From Mycobacterium triplex (lineage in GTDB: Bacteria; Actinomycetota; Actinomycetes; Mycobacteriales; Mycobacteriaceae), in the NCBI RefSeq assembly GCF_000689255.1, contig NZ_HG964446.1:4930152-4994151 (forward strand): DNA of 64,000 nt. Direction: 5' to 3'. This document shows positions 45,097 through 53,504 of this stretch, one piece after another. Positions within the stretch are counted from its first letter, which is position 1; each line of letters begins with the position of its first letter. Under the pieces are notes generated by a model. That model saw nothing but the letters and a program-made list of their open reading frames with translations, did no database searches and had not been told where the DNA came from. The position numbers were made by a program, and so were the translations under genes.

Positions 45097-45774
45097 ATGA
45101 CGCGGTCGTCAGGCGATACCGCCCCCGGCGGCGGCCAACGCTCCCGCCGGCCGCGGCGCAGCAGCGCCGATGTCCGCACGGCATTGATCGATTCGGCCGC
45201 GCTGGTCTTTGCCCGTCGCGGCTACAGCGGGGCCACCACGAGTGAGATCGCCAGACTCGCCAGGACTCCACCGGTGACGGTGTACCGCCAATTCGGTTCC
45301 AAGGAAGGCCTTTTCACCGCGGCGGTGGTCGAGCCGTTCCTCGGTTTCCTCACCGACTACACCGCCGAGTACCGGTCACTGATCACCGACGGCGCCGATC
45401 CGGCAATCGACCATAAAGCGATCTACGAGCCCAGCGTGGCCAGCCTCTACGACCACTTGAACTCCAAGAGCTATTCGGTGCTGGCGTTGATCTCCGCTCT
45501 CGGCGACCCCGAGGCGGCCGGCCCGGTGCGCGACGCCGTGGCCCGGATGGACGAGATGTTCGCCCGGTTCAACGAACTCAGCGTGGACCACTGGCACCGG
45601 TCCGGCCACACCTACAAAATCGAGCACGCCCAGATGTGGGTCAGGCTCATCACCGGCATGGTCATCGGAGTCACCGCCCTGGCTCCGCTGTTGCTGCCGG
45701 AGGGCCTGTACCGGCCCGGCCGCACCGAATTGATCGCGCTGATGAGCCAAATGGTGCGGGAAGGTATCGGCTGA
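45097..45774 (+). CDS. TetR family regulator
   Basis: 225-aa TetR protein. Basic N-terminal arm (QRSRRPRRSSADVRT) followed by the DNA-binding domain ALIDSAALVFARRGYSGATTSEIARLARTPPVTVYRQFGSKEGLF. The ligand-binding part is helical with several His and Tyr residues. Divergent from the swivel protein and followed 110 bases later by a lipocalin-like gene, so it may control either. Candidate operator at 44909-44926. Confidence 0.93.
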   Translation: MTRSSGDTAPGGGQRSRRPRRSSADVRTALIDSAALVFARRGYSGATTSEIARLARTPPVTVYRQFGSKEGLFTAAVVEPFLGFLTDYTAEYRSLITDGADPAIDHKAIYEPSVASLYDHLNSKSYSVLALISALGDPEAAGPVRDAVARMDEMFARFNELSVDHWHRSGHTYKIEHAQMWVRLITGMVIGVTALAPLLLPEGLYRPGRTELIALMSQMVREGIG

Positions 45775-45884
45775 TCGCGCGGCCCATCTGAGCCGGCCGC
45801 CACTGCATTGCAACTTCGAAGAGTCAGGAGCTGATCATCGACCTGGGAAACCCTTACGGTGTTGAACCGGCGGACGACCTGCTG

Positions 45885-46829
45885 GTGGTTCCCGACGACC
45901 GCGCGCCAGGGTGGAGCGAAAACCTTGTGTGCGTGGGAAACGACCTATCGAGCGGGATCTCGTTCTATGCCCACTTCTCTCGGGTCGCGCCCGACCCCGC
46001 AGTCTGGGAGGGCGTGCTGTGTCTGCACCTGGCGAACGGCGACATCCTGGTGTCCCGATCCTTCGCCAGTTCCCGCACCCGCGATCTCGCTGATGCCGGC
46101 GCGATCTCTTTCCGCTGTGTCGAGCCGTGCCAGACCTGGCGGCTGCGGTTCGACGGCATGGCGCGACGGGTGACCACCAAGCGGCTCGCCGTGGGTCTGC
46201 ACACCGACGGACCGGTGGAACCGCTGCGGATGGACATCACGGCCCGCGCGGTGCTGCCGCCCTGGAGTGCCGGCAGCATCGTCGGTCAGGACTTCGGGCA
46301 CATGCACACCGAGCAGGCGATGCAACTCGACGGGGCGGTCACCATCGCCGGTCTGACCACCAACTTCTCCGCTCGGGGATTCCGCGACCACAGCCGCGGG
46401 TTCCGCGATCACAGCAAGCTCGCCAGGGAAGGCTGGTCGTTCGGGTTCACCCCCAGCGGCAAGGTCTACTTCGGGGTACGGATCTGGCAGGACGACGGGC
46501 CCGGCTTTACCGCCGGAATGCTGTTCGACGGCAAGACGATTCACGATGTCAGCGCCATGGAAGTTCCACCGGTGACAAGTCCGTCCGGCGACCCCCGTGA
46601 GGTGCAGATCAGCTTGGGCGGTGACTTCGGCACCGTGACCGTCTCCGGGCAGGTGACGGCGGCGACCCCATTTACGTTGCTGCACCCCATCGGCCAAGCC
46701 CTGGGCGTCGACGTCGACGACCCGGCCGCAACAATGCTCGTCGAAGGGCCTCTCGTCTTCGAATGGGACGACGAACGAGGTTACGGCTGGCTCGAACGCC
46801 TCGCCCGAATCCGCGACCTGCCTCGGTGA
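45885..46829 (+). CDS. AttH/CrtC-like lipocalin-fold protein, paralogue 5 (start uncertain)
   Basis: At least 314 aa. HTEQ at 141-144, and the signature occurs twice in a row: G-F-R-D-H-S (165-170) and again seven residues later (172-177), a near-identical in-frame 21-bp tandem duplication (46374-46415) not seen in the other four paralogues. The reading frame is open back to 45792 and encodes a family-like stretch (DLGNPYGVEPADDLLVVP) before the GTG at 45885. The only ribosome site, AGGAG at 45826-45830, is ideally spaced from an ATC codon at 45837, so a rare ATC start or another upstream start is possible. Coordinates give the shortest conventional start. Confidence 0.68.
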   Translation: MVPDDRAPGWSENLVCVGNDLSSGISFYAHFSRVAPDPAVWEGVLCLHLANGDILVSRSFASSRTRDLADAGAISFRCVEPCQTWRLRFDGMARRVTTKRLAVGLHTDGPVEPLRMDITARAVLPPWSAGSIVGQDFGHMHTEQAMQLDGAVTIAGLTTNFSARGFRDHSRGFRDHSKLAREGWSFGFTPSGKVYFGVRIWQDDGPGFTAGMLFDGKTIHDVSAMEVPPVTSPSGDPREVQISLGGDFGTVTVSGQVTAATPFTLLHPIGQALGVDVDDPAATMLVEGPLVFEWDDERGYGWLERLARIRDLPR

Positions 46830-46901
46830 ACACCGCAGCCGACGGCCTTCGATCGAGCAAGCCCCAAGCAGAGGCCTCGAAAACCCCACCGTCACAAGAG
46901 G

Positions 46902-47522
46902 TTAGACGGAGTACTGTTGCGCAAGGCGGGCCCTCCAGGCTTTGATCTCTCCCGCGAAGTCGTAGCCATCGTGGCGCAGGGCTGACCTGAAGCACAGGCC
47001 GATTGCGTAAGACACGAAGATCTCGGCCTCGCGCGCGGGGTCGAGGTCGTTTCTGACCGAGCCGTCGGATTGACCCGCAGCGAAGTGGTCGGTGAGTTCT
47101 GCCTCATAGTCGGCAATAAGGCGGTCAAACCAACCGGCGAAGCCCTGCAACGCGGCCGGTGTCTCGAAGGTGAGCACGATCATCGCCCGCATCGTTTCGG
47201 GTTCGCGCTCTACCGCGTCCAGAAGATCGTCGAGCTGACTGAGCACACGGTCCAGCCCGGTGCCACCGCGCTCGCGCCGCATGGCGGGAAGCAAAAGATC
47301 GGCGAAGGTATCGAAAACCGACTGCAGCAAGGCGTCTTTGGAGCCGTAGCGGTCCCGCACCATGTTGCGGCTGAAACCGGCGTTGATGCCGATCTCGACG
47401 GCCGTCGTCCGCTCGTAGCCCTGCCGGGCGAACAGCTGGATCGCCGACGCGATCAGGGCAAGCGTCGACTCCTCGACGCGCTCCTGATTCGTCCTCGACC
47501 GACGCTTGATCGCACTGGACAC
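46902..47522 (-). CDS. TetR family regulator of the divergent AveC-like operon
   Basis: 206-aa TetR protein. DNA-binding domain: STLALIASAIQLFARQGYERTTAVEIGINAGFSRNMVRDRYGSKDALL, preceded by a basic arm (KRRSRTNQER). GTG at 47522 is the best start; the open frame from 48071 runs through the divergent AveC-like gene and is spurious. Only 78 bases separate it from the AveC-like ATG, and those bases hold two strong palindromes with ACAGAT/ATCTGT arms 21 bases apart. It almost certainly represses its own gene and the AveC-like operon. Confidence 0.94.
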   Translation of the reverse strand: MSSAIKRRSRTNQERVEESTLALIASAIQLFARQGYERTTAVEIGINAGFSRNMVRDRYGSKDALLQSVFDTFADLLLPAMRRERGGTGLDRVLSQLDDLLDAVEREPETMRAMIVLTFETPAALQGFAGWFDRLIADYEAELTDHFAAGQSDGSVRNDLDPAREAEIFVSYAIGLCFRSALRHDGYDFAGEIKAWRARLAQQYSV

Positions 47523-47542
47523 GCCACGAGTGTACGACGTTT

Positions 47543-47588
47543 CTGTCGACAGACAGATATTTATCTGTTCATCGACAGATAGATCTGT
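47543..47588. promoter_or_regulatory. Tandem palindromic operators in the TetR/AveC divergent promoter
   Basis: CTGTCGACAG (47543-47552), ACAGATA-TT-TATCTGT (47553-47568) and ACAGAT-AG-ATCTGT (47575-47588). The two ACAGAT palindromes have centres 21 bases apart, two helical turns, so two TetR dimers could bind one face of the DNA. Confidence 0.75.
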
Positions 47589-47600
47589 TACCGTGGTCAC

Positions 47601-48710
47601 ATGCTGGATGAACGCCCGTTCACGGCAGCCAAGCCGACGGGGGTCGGCGTGGCTGGCCCGGATCCGGTCGCGGCGCAACGCACGTGGGCCAAGATCTGGA
47701 TCGTCCACGGCTTTCTGTGGCTGGCCCTGATCGCCTACTGCTGGACGATGTGGATCGTCAGCGGGGACTTCACGCCCAACACGCTCGGGCGCGGCCTGGA
47801 GCCGACCTGGTACGTGGTGCTGGTGCGCTGCGTCGAAGTGATCTTCGGCATCTTCATCACCGGCTGGATACTTTGGCACTTCGTCATCGGGCCGAAGCTG
47901 CGCACCGGCCGCTTCAGCTTTGACGGTCTGTTCTTCCTCGCCGGCTGGCTGATGTTTTTCCAGGAGCCGTGGATCGATTGGACCACTTACCAATTCCAAT
48001 ACGCCACCACGTTCGTCAATTTCGGGAGCTGGCTGTCGCACATCCCGGGATGGAGCTCGGGCAACGGGCAACTGATCCCCGTGCCGATGGTGTATTTCAC
48101 CGCGTACCTCTGGATGTGCGCGATGTCGGGCTATGCCGGATCCCGGTACATGACCTATCAGCGTCGGAAAGACCCGTCGCGCAGCGTGTTTCGACTCATC
48201 TTGCAGACCTACGGCGTGATGATCATCGGCGACTTCATCGTCGAGTTGATCATGACGAGGACGGGGCTGATCAGCTACTCGTCTACCATCCCGTGGCTGA
48301 CGCTATTTGCCGGCACCGATCACCAGTTCCCACTGTATGAGCCGCTGAGCTGGCCGGGGACGTTCATCATCCTGAGCTGCCTGCACTTCTTCCGCGATGA
48401 CCGTGGCCGGTCCTGGCCCGAACGCGGCATCGACAAGTTGAAGTTCAAACGCGAGGGCACCAAGACCTTCGCCAGGTTCTGCGCGATCGCCGGCGCCGCA
48501 CAATTGGCGATCTTGATCGCGTTCAACTTTCCGTACTGGTTCTACGCGTTGCATTCCGGTCCGATGCCCCAACCGCATATCGAACGAACCTGGCGCAACG
48601 GCGGGGTGTGTGGACCGACCACCGCGTTCAATTGCCCGGATCCTAAGCTGCCGATCTCGCGTCAGTCGGCACCGGATCGCCCCGAGCTCTTACCGGAAAG
48701 GCGTCGATGA
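47601..48710 (+). CDS. AveC-like polytopic membrane protein (1 of 2)
   Basis: 369-aa membrane protein with about eight hydrophobic helices (first IWIVHGFLWLALIAYCWTMW). It shares with the 61184 protein FLAGWLMFFQEPWIDW versus FLTLSFHDPLSAYV..., W-G-S-W-L-S/N...P and a C-terminal tail with Cys pairs (NGGVCGPTTAFNCPDP; the other has YTCGEGPGIACPAPDVP). AveC of avermectin biosynthesis is a spirocyclase/dehydratase-type protein, and mycobacterial genomes carry many AveC-family genes of unknown role. ATG at 47601 directly after the operator; no ribosome site is visible. Stop overlaps the FAD ATG. Cyclase activity is inference. Confidence 0.8.
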   Translation: MLDERPFTAAKPTGVGVAGPDPVAAQRTWAKIWIVHGFLWLALIAYCWTMWIVSGDFTPNTLGRGLEPTWYVVLVRCVEVIFGIFITGWILWHFVIGPKLRTGRFSFDGLFFLAGWLMFFQEPWIDWTTYQFQYATTFVNFGSWLSHIPGWSSGNGQLIPVPMVYFTAYLWMCAMSGYAGSRYMTYQRRKDPSRSVFRLILQTYGVMIIGDFIVELIMTRTGLISYSSTIPWLTLFAGTDHQFPLYEPLSWPGTFIILSCLHFFRDDRGRSWPERGIDKLKFKREGTKTFARFCAIAGAAQLAILIAFNFPYWFYALHSGPMPQPHIERTWRNGGVCGPTTAFNCPDPKLPISRQSAPDRPELLPERRR

Positions 48711-50089
48711 CAGAGCACAGCACGGCCGCCGTGATCGGGGGCGGAATCGCTGGGATGGCGGCCGCCTACGAACTGATGAAGGCCGGTTTCCGCGTCACGG
48801 TATTCGAAACCCGCGATCGGGTGGGCGGGCGGATCTGGACCGTGCGCAAGGGCGATTTCGTGATGGATCTAGGCACCGCCGTATACCTCGGGACCTACCA
48901 GGAAGCGGTCGCGATGATCCACGAGGTCGGCCTGACCAACGAGTTCGTAGAAACGCCGGTGATTTTCGGCATGCCACGGCAGGGCAGGCAGCACTATCTC
49001 GATCTCGCACGACCCATCCGGGCAAGCCTACGCACGCAGGTCATTTCCTGGCCCGCCAAGATCAAGGCCCTGCGGCTGTTCGCAGATGTCTTCAAGCACC
49101 GGGCCAGCCTCGGCTACGACACCTATGACGAGCTAGCCGAGATCGACAACGAAACCGTGTACGACTACAGCCAGCGGGTGCTCAACGACGAACTCGCCCG
49201 CTACATTTCCGCCCCGTTGGTCAGCGGCACCTGGGTGCACGAAGACCACGACACCTCGGTGGCCCTGCTGCACTGGACGGTGCGCAACATGCTGGTCAAA
49301 TCGGTGTTCAACCTGACATCCGGGGTGGCCGGACTGCCGGTGAAGTTGGCGACGCTGGTCGACACGAAGCTCGAGCACACGGTCAGCAACGTCACCGACA
49401 ACGGTACGGCCGTCGAAGTCACCTACACGACACCGTCATCGGGCGAACAGACCCAGACCTTTGACACCGCCGTCATCGCGACGACGGCCCAACCCGCGCT
49501 GGGCATGTATCCGCAGATGGACGAAAACCACCGCAATCTGTACGAAACCGCGCGATACCACCGGTTAGGCAATGTCTCACTTGGGTTTTCGGCGCGACCA
49601 AACGACCCGGGGACCTTCTCGATGGTCTCGCCCTACGACGATCCCGACACCATCGCGGTGATCGCCGACCACAACAAGGCGCCGGGCCGGGCGCCGCGCG
49701 GCAAGGGCCTCATCTCGGTGCTGCTGTCACCCGCCTACCTCAACCGCACCGACGATCGCGACGACGACTACTTGGTCGACCACGCACTGGAGCGGGTCAA
49801 GTACTACTACGGCAAGCTCCCCGGCGACCTCGAGCAGCACGCGCTGTTCCGCTGGCCCGAATCCGTTCCGGTCCTCGACAAAGGTCGCTTCAAACGAATA
49901 GCCGACTTCCGCAAGAAGATCGACCGCGGGTCACGTGTGCAGTTCGCCAGCGACCTGGACCGCATCCCCGGTCTCAACGGAGGGCTGGTCAGCGGTAAGG
50001 AAGCGGCCGCTCGTGTCTCGGCTCTGTTCTCCGACAGAGTCACCGGCGGCGCCGGTCGGTCGCGGCTCATCGGTAGCCCGAGACTATGA
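48707..50089 (+). CDS. FAD-dependent protoporphyrinogen-oxidase-like protein paired with AveC
   Basis: 460-aa flavoprotein. FAD site AAVIGGGIAGMAAAYELMKA (GGGIAG 11-16), VFETRDRVGGRIWTVRKGDFVMDLGTAVYLGTYQE. C-terminal FAD block RVQFASDLDRIPGLNGGLVSGKEAA. Very similar to the 54314 protein along its whole length and, less so, to the 62296 protein; all three share the DLGxAxYLGTY/FIYLGSY region. Start ATG overlaps the AveC stop, as in the AveC/FAD pair at 61184-63642. Strong candidate for a shared reaction with AveC. Confidence 0.92.
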   Translation: MTEHSTAAVIGGGIAGMAAAYELMKAGFRVTVFETRDRVGGRIWTVRKGDFVMDLGTAVYLGTYQEAVAMIHEVGLTNEFVETPVIFGMPRQGRQHYLDLARPIRASLRTQVISWPAKIKALRLFADVFKHRASLGYDTYDELAEIDNETVYDYSQRVLNDELARYISAPLVSGTWVHEDHDTSVALLHWTVRNMLVKSVFNLTSGVAGLPVKLATLVDTKLEHTVSNVTDNGTAVEVTYTTPSSGEQTQTFDTAVIATTAQPALGMYPQMDENHRNLYETARYHRLGNVSLGFSARPNDPGTFSMVSPYDDPDTIAVIADHNKAPGRAPRGKGLISVLLSPAYLNRTDDRDDDYLVDHALERVKYYYGKLPGDLEQHALFRWPESVPVLDKGRFKRIADFRKKIDRGSRVQFASDLDRIPGLNGGLVSGKEAAARVSALFSDRVTGGAGRSRLIGSPRL

Positions 50090-50096
50090 GCCCGCA

Positions 50097-50939
50097 ATGA
50101 CCAGCGCAACGCTGGCGATGGACCAACCCCCTTGGGAAATAACGACTCCCGCCACACCTCAAGCGATCATTACGACCGTGCTTGCCGTTGTGGTAGCAGG
50201 ATTCGTCATCGCCGCGCTGGTCAGCTGGTATCGCACGAAGCAGCCGGCCTTTCTGTTGTTACTGGCGGGCGGGTACATCTGCTCATTCAACGAGCCGCTG
50301 ATCGACTTCCTATGTCATTGCTTCTTTCCGGCCGACGGATGGATAGGCCACACCGTGTTCAACCGGTCGATCCCGATCTGGGTGATCCTGGCGTACGTGG
50401 TGTTCTATGGCGGTCTCACCCATGTGCTGTCGGCGGCCTTCAAAAACGGGGTCACCCGCCGGACGTTGCGGATCAGCATCGGAATCTGGGGGGCACTCAA
50501 TCTCGCGATGGAAATCCCGCTGCTGCAGTCGAAACTCTATGTCTACTACGGCGATCAGCCGTTCCTGGTGGGTGGCTTCCCGCTGAGCCAGCTGGTGTTC
50601 AACGCGTTCGGGTCACTGCTGGGTGCGGTCGTCATCACCCGGCTCTCGTGGTTTTTCACCGGCAGTCGCCGACTGCTTCTGCTCGCGGTCCCGTTCGTGA
50701 CGTTCATGTCGTCGTGGGCGGTGGGCATGCCGCTCTTCCTGGTACTCGGCACGGATGCAAGCCACGGCGTGCGGATGCTCGCCGCGGCCGTGAGCACGAC
50801 ACTGGGCCTGCTCGCAATCGACACCTTGATCCGCCTCGGCACCGGGCAATTACGACTGCTGCCCCCGGTTCCGGTGGCGCCGAACCCGACCGAGCGTTCG
50901 CCGGGAACCGACTTCGAGCGCAGCGCCGTCAATGCATAG
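50097..50939 (+). CDS. Seven-helix membrane protein, tandem paralogue A
   Basis: 280-aa membrane protein, seven or so helices, opening MDQPPWEITTPATPQAIITTVLAVVVAGFVIAALVSW. It is closely related to the next gene (PPWEMTTPTTAQAIITGILAVVVAGFVIAALVDW), so the two are tandem duplicates. Conserved features: ICSFNEPLIDFLCHCFFP, LYVYYGDQPF and a PLF/PHF motif near the sixth helix. I do not recognise a characterised family. Located between two FAD oxidoreductase genes in one operon; ATG at 50097, seven bases after the previous stop. Confidence 0.83.
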   Translation: MTSATLAMDQPPWEITTPATPQAIITTVLAVVVAGFVIAALVSWYRTKQPAFLLLLAGGYICSFNEPLIDFLCHCFFPADGWIGHTVFNRSIPIWVILAYVVFYGGLTHVLSAAFKNGVTRRTLRISIGIWGALNLAMEIPLLQSKLYVYYGDQPFLVGGFPLSQLVFNAFGSLLGAVVITRLSWFFTGSRRLLLLAVPFVTFMSSWAVGMPLFLVLGTDASHGVRMLAAAVSTTLGLLAIDTLIRLGTGQLRLLPPVPVAPNPTERSPGTDFERSAVNA

Positions 50940-50963
50940 CCCGGGAGAACAGGAGTGCTGGCC

Positions 50964-51788
50964 ATGAGGACCTCGATAGTTGCGATTGCCCAACCCCCGT
51001 GGGAGATGACCACCCCGACGACCGCGCAAGCGATCATCACCGGGATCCTCGCCGTGGTCGTGGCGGGCTTTGTGATCGCCGCCCTGGTCGACTGGAAGCG
51101 CTCCGGGTCACCGGCCTTCCTGCTGATGTTGGTCGGTGGCTACGTCTGCTCATTCAATGAGGCGACGGTCGACGTGCTGGGCCATTGCTTCTTCCCGCTG
51201 GACGGGGTGCTCGGCTACACCGCCTTCGGCAGGGGTGTGCCGGTGTGGGTGGTGCTGGCGTACATCGTCTTCTTCGGCGGGCTGTCCTATGTGATGGCGC
51301 TGGCGTTCAAGCGCGGCGCCAGCCGCCGCGCGATGTGGTCCGGGATCGCGATTTTCGGTGTGCTCAACGTCTTACTCGAGTTACCGATGCTGGGCGCCAA
51401 GTTGTACGTGTACTACGGGGACCAACCCTTCGCGATCGGTGGCTTCCCGGTCAGTTGGCTGGTGATCAACAGCCTGGGATCACTGTTCGGCGCGGTGGTG
51501 GTCGTCCGCTTGTCGTGGTTGTTCACCGGTGCGCGGCAGTTGTTGCTGGTGCTGGTGCCGTTCGCGACGTACATGGCATCTTGGGTGCTGGCGATGCCGC
51601 ACTTCGCGATCACCAACACCGACATGCCCAGCGGTGTGCGAATGGCGGCGGCAGCACTCAGCATGGCGCTCGGGGTCATCGCGATCGACGGTCTCATCCG
51701 GATCGGAACCGGTCAGTGGCGGCTGCTACCCCCACCAACTTTCGATGCGTCCACCGAGGACCGAATGCATGCCTTCTCGCGCGCGTAA
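50964..51788 (+). CDS. Seven-helix membrane protein, tandem paralogue B
   Basis: 274-aa paralogue of the previous gene, with the same helix order and motifs (VCSFNEATVDVLGHCFFP, KLYVYYGDQPFAIGGFPVSWLVINSLGS). I place the start at ATG 50964 because AACAGGAG is eight bases upstream; the GTG at 50955 overlaps that site. His/Cys/Asp residues in the second helix region (CSFNEA...D...HCFF) are conserved between copies and could bind metal or cofactor. May work as a heterodimer with its twin. Confidence 0.82.
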   Translation: MRTSIVAIAQPPWEMTTPTTAQAIITGILAVVVAGFVIAALVDWKRSGSPAFLLMLVGGYVCSFNEATVDVLGHCFFPLDGVLGYTAFGRGVPVWVVLAYIVFFGGLSYVMALAFKRGASRRAMWSGIAIFGVLNVLLELPMLGAKLYVYYGDQPFAIGGFPVSWLVINSLGSLFGAVVVVRLSWLFTGARQLLLVLVPFATYMASWVLAMPHFAITNTDMPSGVRMAAAALSMALGVIAIDGLIRIGTGQWRLLPPPTFDASTEDRMHAFSRA

Positions 51789-51794
51789 CAAATC

Positions 51795-51810
51795 GGAACG
51801 ATCGTTACTC
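51795..51810. promoter_or_regulatory. Candidate operator around AACGATCGTT
   Basis: GGAACGATCGTTACTC in the 104-base gap before the FAD gene at 51893. The 10-bp palindrome (51797-51806) matches the core at 31331-31340 exactly. The flanks differ, so this copy is weaker evidence. Confidence 0.4.
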
Positions 51811-51892
51811 GAACATCTTGAGGCGCCGACGATGAGCACATCTAATTCCCTGGTATTTACGGCGTCAACCCGACTCACCTAGGATTCACATC

Positions 51893-53464
51893 ATGGAAAC
51901 GTTCGATTACATCGTAGTCGGGGCGGGGCACAACGGGCTCTGCGCGGCGGCGACCCTTGCTGAGCAAGGCCGCTCCGTCTGTGTCGTCGAGCGGCTGTCG
52001 GTACTCGGCGGTCTTTCGGCAAGCTACCCGTACCTGGAGGATGCGCCGGAGCACAAGCTGAGCATCGGGGCGATGGATGACCTTTTCATGGCCCAGACAC
52101 CGCTGGCCCGTGAGATGCGCCTGGCCGACTTCGGCTATGACACGGTTCCCCTCGCGCACCCGTACGGCTGGATGAACGAGGACGGCGACACGCTGCTGCT
52201 GTGGTGCGATTTCGCCCGCGCGCTCGAGGACATCCGGTACTTCTCCCCCAAGGACGCCCGCACCTACGAGCAGCTTCGCGGACCGATCGACTGGATCATG
52301 GATCTGATCGACATCCTCACCGTCCAGGACCCGTCCGCCTGGGGCAAGGTCGATTTCGCCAAGTACCTGTTGCGGCACCGGCCCGATCGGGCCACCCGCC
52401 GCTTCATCGGCAGCATGCTGGCGCTCAATGTCTTCGAACTGATCTCGGAAACCTTTGAGTCCGACGCCATGCGTGGGATGTGGGCCTACTGGTCTTCGAT
52501 GGTGGGGCCCGCGGACGCCATCGGCTCGGGCGCCTACTTCCTGGGTTTCGCCGGCGTACACCGCCACCTCGGTGTCCAGCGCCCTCGGGGCGGCATGACA
52601 AACCTGGTCCAAGCCTTCAAAGGCAAGCTGGAAAGCCACGGTGGCGTCGTGCGGCTGGGCAACGGCGTCAAGCAAATCCTCGTCGATGCCGGACGTGCGA
52701 CCGGCGTCCTACTCGAAGACGGCACCGAACTCCGCAGCCGGCGCGGGGTCGTCTCGAACGCGGCGGCACAAGTCACCCTTGGCAAGCTCGTCCCGCAGGA
52801 CCAGCTGAGCCGCGAAGACCGCAACAGGGTCGCGCTGATCCCGGCGAATTCGGTCAACGCCGCCGCGTTCAAGATCGACGTTGCGACGTCGGGCCGGATC
52901 GGTTACCCGAAAGCCGAAGCGGCCCGGGCCAAGCGGGACGGTGAAGACATCCGCACCACCACCTTCATGACCGGAACGCTCGAGGATCACATCGAGCAGA
53001 TGTATGCGATGAAGCGCGGGGTCAATGTGGACACACCGCCGGTCTACATGGCCATCCTGTCGGCGCCGGATCGATCGATCGCATCCGCCGAGGGCGACGT
53101 GCTTTACCTGCATTCGAATGTGCCCGGCTATCCGAGTAACGGGTGGGGCGTCAATAAAGACGCCTACACAGAACAGATCTGGAAGTCAGGGCTGCGTTTC
53201 CTTGGCGGTCTAGAGACCGAGATCGGGCGGATCGTGTCGACCCCGCAAGATCTGGAGACCCGCTTTGCCGCACCGGCCGGCGCGTACTTCCATGTCGACA
53301 TGCTGGTTACCCGGTTGGGCAAGAATCGCCCCGCGCACGGCCTCGGCGGCTACGACACCCCGATCAAGGCCCTGTACCAGACCGGCGCCGGGACCCATCC
53401 GACCGGCGGGGTAGTCGGGTGGCCGGGACGGCTGGCAGCCCAGCACGCACTACGCAACGAATAG
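51893..53464 (+). CDS. FAD-dependent phytoene-desaturase-like oxidoreductase
   Basis: 523-aa flavoprotein of the CrtI/PYROXD2 group: YIVVGAGHNGLCAAATLAEQ (GAGHNG 10-15), VVERLSVLGGLS, central GVQRPRGGMTNLVQAFKGKLESHGGVV and C-terminal LYQTGAGTHPTGGVVGWPGR. More divergent from the other three of this group; its N-terminal half has long acidic stretches. It follows the tandem membrane proteins and precedes a family M membrane protein by 40 bases. ATG at 51893. Confidence 0.91.
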   Translation: METFDYIVVGAGHNGLCAAATLAEQGRSVCVVERLSVLGGLSASYPYLEDAPEHKLSIGAMDDLFMAQTPLAREMRLADFGYDTVPLAHPYGWMNEDGDTLLLWCDFARALEDIRYFSPKDARTYEQLRGPIDWIMDLIDILTVQDPSAWGKVDFAKYLLRHRPDRATRRFIGSMLALNVFELISETFESDAMRGMWAYWSSMVGPADAIGSGAYFLGFAGVHRHLGVQRPRGGMTNLVQAFKGKLESHGGVVRLGNGVKQILVDAGRATGVLLEDGTELRSRRGVVSNAAAQVTLGKLVPQDQLSREDRNRVALIPANSVNAAAFKIDVATSGRIGYPKAEAARAKRDGEDIRTTTFMTGTLEDHIEQMYAMKRGVNVDTPPVYMAILSAPDRSIASAEGDVLYLHSNVPGYPSNGWGVNKDAYTEQIWKSGLRFLGGLETEIGRIVSTPQDLETRFAAPAGAYFHVDMLVTRLGKNRPAHGLGGYDTPIKALYQTGAGTHPTGGVVGWPGRLAAQHALRNE

Positions 53465-53504
53465 ACATAGCAAGGCAATTCGACCCGATTTAGGAGAACG
53501 ACCG

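Noticed and set aside
46902..48071. Extended 389-codon form of the TetR protein
   Set aside because: The extra N-terminus runs through the operator region and the divergent AveC-like gene and has no TetR-like content; GTG 47522 is the sensible start.
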